Positions 1-5,510 of a stretch of DNA of 5,890 bases are shown in pieces (positions within the stretch are counted from its first letter, which is position 1; every line of letters starts with the position of its first letter). The DNA is from an uncultured Dehalococcoidia bacterium (lineage in GTDB: Bacteria; Chloroflexota; Dehalococcoidia; Lucifugimonadales; GCA-2712585). Location: positions 1 to 5,890 of the forward strand of contig CAJXDJ010000063.1 of the NCBI GenBank assembly GCA_913052045.1, given 5' to 3'. The notes beneath the pieces are model-generated. The model made no database searches and was not told where the DNA came from. It saw nothing but the letters and a program-made list of their open reading frames with translations. The translations under genes were made by a program, and so were the position numbers.

Positions 1-671
1 TGATCCATGTCCAAGTGGACATTTTTCCTGACCATATCCTCAGTTTCTTTTAAGGATACTCTAAACCACAATAGGTACACGAACAGAGAGCTAAAGGCCA
101 ATAAAGAGAAATAGAGGGTAGTCTTCATATCAGGGTGCAAACCGGACTCTGTCGACCCAACACCTAAAACTAACCTTTGGTGCTGAGTATTCCACCAATT
201 GACTGCAAAATAGATTAGTGGCAAGTTAATTACGCCTATGATTCCCAAAATAGAGGAATATCTAGAGGCCTGGTAATGATTGGCGCTGTAAGATCGTACC
301 ATCAGATAGGACACATAGATTAACCACAGAACTAAAGTTGTCGTCAAACGAACGTCCCAAGTCCACCAAATGCCCCAGACGGGTTTCGCCCATATTGGAC
401 CAGTAACTAAAACTAGAGTAGTAAAAACAACTCCCAATTCAGCAGAAGCGCTAGCAAGATTATCCCATTTCTGTTCCCGTGTCCTAAGATATTGGATACT
501 ACCAAAAAACACGATCCCGAACGCAATAAATGCTATCCATGCCGACGGTACATGTATGTAAAAAATCCTCTGAACATGGCCCATATGAACTTCCGTAGGA
601 GCCCACATAAAAATTAAAAAAATGTTTATTGCAAGCAAGATAGAGACTACGAGTAATAACAAAAAGCGCAT
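1..671 (-). CDS. ccmC: Cytochrome c maturation heme-handling protein CcmC (3' end off window)
   Basis: This is an integral inner-membrane protein of System I cytochrome c biogenesis. In the family it binds heme at its periplasmic face and loads it onto the chaperone CcmE. The 223 visible residues begin with a hydrophobic helix and alternate several hydrophobic segments with short loops. The family's tryptophan-rich segment is clear as WGIWWTWD (residues 99-106). Two candidate axial heme histidines are present: His40 in FYIHVPSAW and His180 in GLHPDM, matching the two conserved CcmC histidines. The ATG at 671-669 is chosen because an in-frame TAA lies 12 nt upstream (683-681). An AAGGA lies 16 nt upstream of the ATG, which is rather far. 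CcmC proteins are usually about 220-250 residues, so only a short C-terminus is missing beyond position 1. It follows ccmB after 66 nt on the same strand, as expected for a ccmABC operon. Confidence 0.93.
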   Translation of the reverse strand, partial: MRFLLLLVVSILLAINIFLIFMWAPTEVHMGHVQRIFYIHVPSAWIAFIAFGIVFFGSIQYLRTREQKWDNLASASAELGVVFTTLVLVTGPIWAKPVWGIWWTWDVRLTTTLVLWLIYVSYLMVRSYSANHYQASRYSSILGIIGVINLPLIYFAVNWWNTQHQRLVLGVGSTESGLHPDMKTTLYFSLLAFSSLFVYLLWFRVSLKETEDMVRKNVHLDMD

Positions 672-680
672 AATTTGTTT

Positions 681-737
681 TTATATATCCTTAATTAAAA
701 TAATACCTTGTTGTTGTTTTGCAATTCTATTAAACAT
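681..737 (-). CDS. Possible 18-codon leader ORF between ccmB and ccmC
   Basis: A very short frame starts one codon after the ccmB stop (TAG immediately followed by ATG). It encodes MFNRIAKQQQGIILIKDI and ends in TAA 9 nt before the ccmC ATG. A GGAAG lies 5 nt upstream of its start, inside the last codons of ccmB, which is well placed for reinitiation. It has no membrane segment, so it does not look like CcmD. The AAGGA nearest to ccmC lies inside its last codons, so if translated it could couple ccmB and ccmC translation. Chance is an equally good explanation for a frame this short. Confidence 0.2.
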   Translation of the reverse strand: MFNRIAKQQQGIILIKDI

Positions 738-1415
738 CTATTCTTCCATAGCTACCCCGAAAGCCCAAGGGCAAACCACAAGAAAAATAGCGTCGAACAC
801 GACTATAAGCCCAATCCATCTACCAGTTCCAATTACATTAACGGTATCGGTAATTACTCCGGAGGACGCCTCTACGACACCAATAAGGATTGGCGTGACC
901 ATCGGGAAGAACAACAGTGGGAGCATAATTTCCCGAGAACGCAGGTTAAAGGCAATCGACGAGAAGAGGGTTCCAACAGTCGCAAATCCAAGAGCCCCAA
1001 GCAACATTATAGCAATCAGATTGAAGGAGATTGAGTCAAAATTAAACAGGACCACAAAAATAGGTAAAACTAAAGATTCTATAACAACCATGAAAACAAA
1101 CATTGAAGTCATTTTTCCAAAAAATATCGCGTCCCTACTTACCGGACACAATAGCAATCCGTCCAGACTACCCTTGTCCCCCTCTGCAATAAAAGCCCTG
1201 CCCATAGCTAAGACTCCTGCAAAAGCAAAGGCCAGCCATAAGATCCCTGGGGCCAAAGAATCAACCATTGTGGGAGTGATGTTGAGGGCAAAGTTGAATA
1301 TAACAATGACCATTAGAGCAAAGATCAGGGCCGATACCATTATGTCCTTAGTCCGCAATTCAAGCATGATATCCTTCCAAGCTATAACAAAAACCGGTCT
1401 AATAAGTTCCCTCAA
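738..1415 (-). CDS. ccmB: Heme exporter / cytochrome c maturation permease CcmB
   Basis: This is the membrane subunit that pairs with CcmA in the CcmAB(CD) ABC complex. In the family the complex uses ATP to release holo-CcmE from CcmC during heme delivery. The 225 residues match the usual CcmB length of about 220. The protein opens with an amphipathic WKDIMLELRTKD stretch, typical of CcmB. Its roughly six hydrophobic segments include about 27-45, 57-73, 103-125, 132-152, 163-183 and 197-222. The conserved cytoplasmic loop is visible at about residues 72-101, with EGDKGSLDGLLL followed by P91. The start is TTG at 1415-1413, sharing a 4-nt TTGA overlap with the ccmA stop. A GGAGAGG upstream supports it, and the next in-frame Met (residue 17) would remove the conserved N-terminus. 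The overlap implies translational coupling to ccmA. Confidence 0.93.
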   Translation of the reverse strand: MRELIRPVFVIAWKDIMLELRTKDIMVSALIFALMVIVIFNFALNITPTMVDSLAPGILWLAFAFAGVLAMGRAFIAEGDKGSLDGLLLCPVSRDAIFFGKMTSMFVFMVVIESLVLPIFVVLFNFDSISFNLIAIMLLGALGFATVGTLFSSIAFNLRSREIMLPLLFFPMVTPILIGVVEASSGVITDTVNVIGTGRWIGLIVVFDAIFLVVCPWAFGVAMEE

Positions 1416-2161
1416 GTGGCCCTCTCCAACTGCTGTAAAAATATATCGTGGAATCGACCTTCATCCATATCAACTCTACTCGCCTTGTAAACAATTGTTC
1501 CTTTAGATAAAAACGCAACTTCGTCCGCCCATTTTAAACCTATTTCGGAGTTGTGCGTAGCCATAACAATGGTTCTATTACCTCGCGTACTCTTGAACAG
1601 AAATGGTCCAAGATCATCCAACATTTGCTTATCTAGTCCAGATTCAGGTTCATCTAAAAGTAGGACATCTGGGTCATGTAAAAGCGCCCTAGCAATTGCC
1701 AATCGTTTTTGCATCCCATGAGACAAATTTCTTGCCTTTTGTTCTTTCTGGGACACTAAGTTCACCTTGCCTAATACATCAGAAATACGGTCGGATAAAT
1801 CATCCAAATCAAACATGTTCCCAAAAAAACGGAGGTTTTCGTTACAGGTCATATCCTCATACAGCATTGGATTATGCAACACCACACCTATCGACCTCCG
1901 AATTGCATTGGGTTCTAGGCGACTAGAGTTTCCGTTTATCCAAATTTCACCACTATCTGGACGATATCTCGTGGATAAGAGTTTTAAAAGAGTGGTTTTG
2001 CCAGAACCGTTTCGTCCGAACACAACTAACCGTTTACCTCGCTCAAGAGTTAAATCAAAGCATCTCAAGACGGGAGCAGCCCCAAAGCTCTTTGATAAAC
2101 CTTCAACTCGTATGCCTAGAGGTTCTTTTTGAATTTTCGAGTATGCAGTTTTACGAATCAT
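1412..2161 (-). CDS. ccmA: Cytochrome c maturation ABC transporter ATPase CcmA
   Basis: This is the cytoplasmic ATP-binding subunit that powers the Ccm heme-handling complex with CcmB. It is 249 residues, slightly longer than typical CcmA because of about 15 extra N-terminal residues. The ABC motifs appear in order: Walker A GRNGSGKT (49-56), signature LSHGM (146-150, replacing LSGGQ as in other CcmA proteins), Walker B DVLLLDEP (165-172) with catalytic Glu171, D-loop SGLD (174-177) and H-loop His203 in ATHN. The Q-loop position reads LHNPMLYEDMT (95-105), so the usual Gln appears to be Asn97. The ATG at 2161-2159 has an AAGGA 5 nt upstream. It lies 30 nt after the acyltransferase stop and overlaps ccmB. 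Its assignment as CcmA rather than a generic ABC ATPase rests largely on the CcmB and CcmC neighbours. Confidence 0.92.
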   Translation of the reverse strand: MIRKTAYSKIQKEPLGIRVEGLSKSFGAAPVLRCFDLTLERGKRLVVFGRNGSGKTTLLKLLSTRYRPDSGEIWINGNSSRLEPNAIRRSIGVVLHNPMLYEDMTCNENLRFFGNMFDLDDLSDRISDVLGKVNLVSQKEQKARNLSHGMQKRLAIARALLHDPDVLLLDEPESGLDKQMLDDLGPFLFKSTRGNRTIVMATHNSEIGLKWADEVAFLSKGTIVYKASRVDMDEGRFHDIFLQQLERAT

Positions 2162-2182
2162 ACTAATCCTTGTGGTTGAATC

Positions 2183-2211
2183 ATTATATTACTAATAACC
2201 ATCTCTATAAA
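2183..2211 (-). promoter_or_regulatory. Putative sigma70-type promoter for ccmA
   Basis: On the minus strand a perfect TATAAT (2188-2183) is preceded, at a 17-nt spacing, by TTTATA (2211-2206), which matches 4 of 6 bases of TTGACA. The expected transcript start, near 2176, would leave a leader of about 15 nt holding the ccmA AAGGA. The promoter overlaps the last codons and stop of the acyltransferase gene. The ccm genes could therefore be transcribed both from here and by read-through. It is predicted from pattern only, in AT-rich sequence. Confidence 0.42.
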
Positions 2212-3271
2212 TTTTCATACCAAACAACGGCCTTGCCCATTTAATTTTCTTTACCATTTCATATATTAGTAAGCCTCCCCCATACGTTGCCAATAACAAC
2301 AGTATGAGCTTCGGAACTGCTGGAATCACTAGGGGGAATATAAGGCTCGAAAAAAGGAATTGTATCGGCATGTGAACAATATATAAAGGATAAACTGCAG
2401 GCGTAAGATAGTTCAAAAGTTTAGATGGCCTATTTAAATACATGGCTCCAAACCCAAATGCGGATAACATCCAGCAAGCAGCTTCAAATGCTGTTAATCC
2501 ACTACTCACAATATTTAACGATAACTGGTTGGCCTCAAAAATTCGGATTAAATATAGTGAGAAAGCCAATATGAAAGTAATTAATCTGATATCTTTTACT
2601 CCCTTCCAAAATTTGCCATCCAACGACATAAACATGAATCCGCTACAGAAACAGATCCCGCCAGTAATCAAACCATGGATTGGATAACTGGCAAATCCGG
2701 CATAGAATTCTGGGTTTATCGTGATAGATTCCAATATTAAGGGTAAAGAAAAAAGAGCTAGAACACCGAAAGGTTTCTCAATGATAACTGAAATCAACCG
2801 GGCGGCTACCGTTGCAGATCGGTTTTTGCAGAAGTAAAAGACTGGAGAGAACAACAATACGTACACAAATATGTGGCCCAAGAACCACAGATGACCAGGA
2901 CTAGGGGAATAAGTATAGTCATGATCATAGTAACCTTGAGCGATCAGTGAATAGGCCGGCACTATAAAAAACATGCCGAAGAATAAGGGCAAAAAGATTC
3001 TATATGTCCTGTCGACAAATAATTCGTATAAGTTTCGCTTTTTAGACGCAAAGTTAACAGCCATACCGGAAACTACAAATAGTATCGGGATACGCCAGAT
3101 ATTTATTAGCTCCATGAAGTTCCACAACATCGTAAGATCGTCTTTATTTGCAATGAAATACAACGAACTACTCCATGGTTGGAATCCCACAACGATGTGA
3201 TAAAAAATCAGCAAACACAGAGCCAAAACCCTTATGGTATCTATGTCATACCTACGAATGTTTGACTGCAT
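2192..3271 (-). CDS. Acyltransferase-3 family membrane protein (OpgC/OafA-like)
   Basis: This is a polytopic membrane protein of the acyltransferase-3 family (PF01757). The family transfers acyl groups such as acetyl or succinyl onto extracytoplasmic sugars, lipids or glucans. The 359 residues open with RRYDIDTIRVLA (6-17), the typical family start, followed by the first membrane helix with FYHI and the conserved His25. WRIPILFVVSGM (59-70), RTYRIFLPLFFG (88-99) and GHLWFLGHIFVY (126-137) are further family landmarks. About ten hydrophobic segments follow, and the protein ends in a short basic tail. There is no SGNH domain, so it is the short single-domain type. The overall look is closer to the OpgC (glucan succinyltransferase) group than to lipopolysaccharide O-acetylases, but the substrate cannot be assigned. 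It lies 30 nt upstream of ccmA on the same strand. No clear ribosome binding site precedes the ATG. A TATAAT 8 nt before it suggests a leaderless or near-leaderless mRNA. Confidence 0.88.
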   Translation of the reverse strand: MQSNIRRYDIDTIRVLALCLLIFYHIVVGFQPWSSSLYFIANKDDLTMLWNFMELINIWRIPILFVVSGMAVNFASKKRNLYELFVDRTYRIFLPLFFGMFFIVPAYSLIAQGYYDHDYTYSPSPGHLWFLGHIFVYVLLFSPVFYFCKNRSATVAARLISVIIEKPFGVLALFSLPLILESITINPEFYAGFASYPIHGLITGGICFCSGFMFMSLDGKFWKGVKDIRLITFILAFSLYLIRIFEANQLSLNIVSSGLTAFEAACWMLSAFGFGAMYLNRPSKLLNYLTPAVYPLYIVHMPIQFLFSSLIFPLVIPAVPKLILLLLATYGGGLLIYEMVKKIKWARPLFGMKIYRDGY

Positions 3272-3279
3272 AATGATAT

Positions 3280-3285
3280 ATTATA
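3280..3285 (-). promoter_or_regulatory. Putative -10 box for the acyltransferase gene
   Basis: A perfect TATAAT on the minus strand ends 8 nt before the acyltransferase ATG, with no Shine-Dalgarno sequence in between. A transcript would begin at or next to the start codon, which fits leaderless translation. I see no good -35 box at 16-18 nt; the hexamer there is CGGAAT. It is therefore a weak prediction. Confidence 0.33.
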
Positions 3286-3417
3286 ACTGGGCAGTATTTC
3301 CGATTCCGTATAAACCAAGCAAAGTGATCATAGAAGAACCATTAGCCTTTATTTCTATAAGTTATATTTCAGCCATAAACACTAACTCCAATTTGCTAAT
3401 ACTGTCGTAACAAGGAT

Positions 3418-3447
3418 TTGACACACAACCCAACCGATGGATACCAT
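3418..3447 (+). promoter_or_regulatory. Putative promoter for the sulfite-oxidase-like gene
   Basis: A perfect TTGACA (3418-3423) is followed after 18 nt by TACCAT (3442-3447), which matches 4 of 6 bases of TATAAT. A start site would be expected near 3454, giving a leader of about 20 nt that carries GGAGGA before the TTG at 3475. The first three bases of the -35 box are also the longest-ORF TTG start, so this site and the 3418 start are competing readings of the same bases. Confidence 0.35.
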
Positions 3448-3462
3448 GATTATCACGGTCGT

Positions 3463-3468
3463 GGAGGA
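3463..3468 (+). promoter_or_regulatory. Strong ribosome binding site deciding the Mo-enzyme start
   Basis: GGAGGA lies 6 nt upstream of the in-frame TTG at 3475, an ideal Shine-Dalgarno sequence and spacing. The alternative TTG at 3418 has AAGGA only 1 nt away, too close for normal initiation. If 3418 were the real start, these bases would simply encode two glycines. Confidence 0.5.
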
Positions 3469-3474
3469 TCACCT

Positions 3475-4083
3475 TTGCAGTTTAAACGTCAGAACAAATT
3501 AAAAACAGCTCCGGACATTAAAGACGTCCCTCCGGGTCAATTCGTAACGGAAAAATTTCCCGTGTTGACATACGGTCCAACTCCAAACATCCCCATAGAA
3601 GACTGGAGATTACGAGTTTTCGGAGAGGTAGAAAATACTATTGAATTAGACTGGGTCCAATTTATGAAACTCAAACAAGACATCCTAGAAGTGCCATTCC
3701 ATTGCGTAACTCAGTGGAGCCGCCTAGAGAATGCTTGGGAAGGCGTATTGATAACTACGCTCGCAAAACTGGTCCAACCCAAACCTAATGCTAAGCATAT
3801 GATCGCGCAATGCTACGGAGACTATTCTACTAATATTCCAATTGAAATCGCACTAGACGGGGTGTCGATGCTAGCCTACAAACATGATGGAGAGAATTTG
3901 ACACCTGAGCATGGTGGTCCCATCAGGACGGTGGTACCAGCCCGCTACGGTTGGAAATCGGCTAAGTGGGTGACAGGAATCGAGTTTAGCACTGTGGATA
4001 GGCCTGGATTCTGGGAGGTCAGAGGATACCACAATAACGGAGACTTCAATAAAGAAGAACGTTTCTGGCCAGAGCTAAGCTAG
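3475..4083 (+). CDS. Sulfite-oxidase-fold molybdopterin-dependent oxidoreductase
   Basis: This is a single-domain enzyme of the sulfite oxidase superfamily (oxidoreductase molybdopterin-binding domain, PF00174). It belongs to the short, heme-free 'sulfite oxidase-like' group. Numbered from 3475 it has 202 residues. The family landmarks are VPPGQ (18-22), VLTYGP (30-35), FHCVTQWS (75-82) with the Mo-ligating Cys77, LTPEHGGPIR (142-151), GWKSAKWV (159-166) and DRPGFWE (175-181) followed by GYHNNGD. No Tat signal or heme domain is visible, so a cytoplasmic location is inferred. The TTG at 3475 is chosen for its GGAGGA ribosome binding site and because the family usually has about 20 residues before VPPGQ. 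A TTG at 3418 would add 19 Gly/His-rich residues and remains possible; a TAA at 3397 bounds the frame. The true substrate is unknown and sulfite is not certain. It heads a plus-strand block with the amidohydrolase and the CocE-like hydrolase. Confidence 0.9.
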   Translation: MQFKRQNKLKTAPDIKDVPPGQFVTEKFPVLTYGPTPNIPIEDWRLRVFGEVENTIELDWVQFMKLKQDILEVPFHCVTQWSRLENAWEGVLITTLAKLVQPKPNAKHMIAQCYGDYSTNIPIEIALDGVSMLAYKHDGENLTPEHGGPIRTVVPARYGWKSAKWVTGIEFSTVDRPGFWEVRGYHNNGDFNKEERFWPELS

Positions 4084-4221
4084 GCAAAATAGTCGGTGAA
4101 CAAAGATTTAGTTTTTGGTTCACAATTAATCTGAACAATATATCTCACAACTCATTCGCATTAATATATCATGTTCGTATTTCAGGTTTGCCTTAGTCAC
4201 TCTATAACACCAGTGCCAATT

Positions 4222-5441
4222 ATGAAAACCCTATTTCATTCGTACCAGGAAATACCAAAATATGATACTATCCCTTTGCCAAAACCCATAGATAGGGGTA
4301 TGAAATTCGTAAGGGATTTAGAATAATCGATGCCGATGGTCATTTCTATGAGCCACCCGATCTCTGGATAAACTACATCGAGGACGAATTCAAGGACCGT
4401 GTGCCCAAGGTCAAGAAGGTACATGGGAACTCTTTACTCCAACTTGAAGGTGAAACCACAGGTGCTTGGAAGGCTAAAACCCTGTTCGATCAAATGGATA
4501 GCAAATTTGGTCACGCGTTCAGGGATAATTGGAGTATGAGTAGCCGTCTTTTGGATATGGAAACAGAGGGCTGGGACATCCAAGTCTGTCTCCCCACCAA
4601 GACTGTTTCACTTCCATCTTTCATCGAACCAGCAGTCCAGGGTGCTATGTGCCGGGCTTACAACAACTGGGCATTCGATTTCTCTAGGAATGTTTCCACG
4701 AAAGTAAAATTTACGGCGCCCGTTCCAGGACACAATATTAGAGAGATGTGTTCCGAAATAGAACGGTCCGTAACAGAATTAGGAGCTGTATCCATTTTTC
4801 TTCCAAAAGCAATGGCCGGAAAGATGTGGCACCATCCCGTTTATGACGAGATATGGAGAACTATACAAGAGCTAGATGTTCCCATCTCGGTCCACGGAAA
4901 CAGTAGCTCTGGCGGTCAACCACTAGCCGGTGCCAGATATGATTCGGCCACCGGACCTTTCATCGCCCTGGGGCAAGCCATTGGGTTTCCGTTTGAGAAT
5001 ATGATAAATCTTGGGCATTTTATTTATAGTGGCCTGTTGGACAAATTCCCAAGTTTGCGTCTCCTAATTTTGGAGGCCAACTCAGGTTGGCTACCGTTCT
5101 GGCTAAATAGATTAGAAAAGTATTGTGAAGGCCGCCAATCGGTGTTTTTCGACGAACATCCCCTCCAATTGAGCCCTCAAGAATATTTCTTGCGACAATG
5201 TGCCGTCGCTGCAGATGCTGACGAACCTACCATAAAATACGTCGTCGACTATATAGGAGATGACAATATCGTCTTCAACACTGACTACCCACACCCCGAT
5301 GCTCCAGCTACCTCAGAGGCCCTAAAAAATATGATGGACCAACCACTTAGTGAGGAGACTAAACGAAAGATTTTGTGGGATAATTCAGTGAAAATTTATG
5401 GCCATCGGTTGATAGACGGACACCCGCTGGCGTCTAATTGA
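4222..5441 (+). CDS. PF04909 amidohydrolase, N-terminus split by an apparent 1-nt frameshift
   Basis: This is a TIM-barrel metal-dependent hydrolase of the amidohydrolase-2 (ACMSD-like) family, whose members hydrolyse or decarboxylate small cyclic and aromatic acids. The main frame is open from 4296 and ends at TGA 5439-5441. Metal and active-site residues in order are DADGH (codons from 4329), His in SVHGN (about 4893), GHFIYSGLLDKFP, Glu in LILEANSGW (about 5073), and Asp in NTDYPHPD (5283-5285). The first standard start in that frame is GTG 4401, which would discard DADGH and the following FYEPPDLW. The neighbouring frame, from ATG 4222, encodes a fitting N-terminus ending in IPLPKPIDRG and then stops at TAA 4324. 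Adding one base between 4296 and 4326, for example in the G or A run, joins both into about 406 residues, a normal family length. No Shine-Dalgarno precedes 4222. An in-frame ATG at 4171 is an alternative start. The break may be an assembly error or a real mutation. Confidence 0.87.
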
Positions 5442-5510
5442 GACCTGTCTATCCTATAACACCTACTGTTTTATGCCAAGCGTCCTCGCATTGCGAGTCG
5501 CGGAAGCAGT

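Noticed and set aside
622..1506. A 294-codon plus-strand open frame antisense to ccmB
   Set aside because: Its product is a low-complexity Thr/Ile/Ser/Lys-rich sequence with no family features. The opposite strand encodes a clear CcmB and the ends of CcmA and CcmC, so this is a shadow.
4096..4123. GTGAAC...GTTCAC inverted repeat after the Mo-enzyme gene as a terminator
   Set aside because: The stem is only 6 bp with a 16-nt loop, low GC and no T-run afterwards, so it does not qualify as an intrinsic terminator.
4295..4326. Programmed -1 ribosomal frameshifting in the amidohydrolase
   Set aside because: No classic X-XXY-YYZ slippery heptamer is present in the overlap and I see no strong downstream stem. 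A simple indel explains it better.
4401..4403. GTG 4401 as the amidohydrolase start
   Set aside because: It would remove the DADGH metal-binding motif and the conserved FYEPPDLW, both encoded in the same frame just upstream.
4236..4424. Minus-strand 62-codon frame opposite the amidohydrolase start
   Set aside because: It is antisense to a recognised coding region and shows no ribosome binding site or family features.
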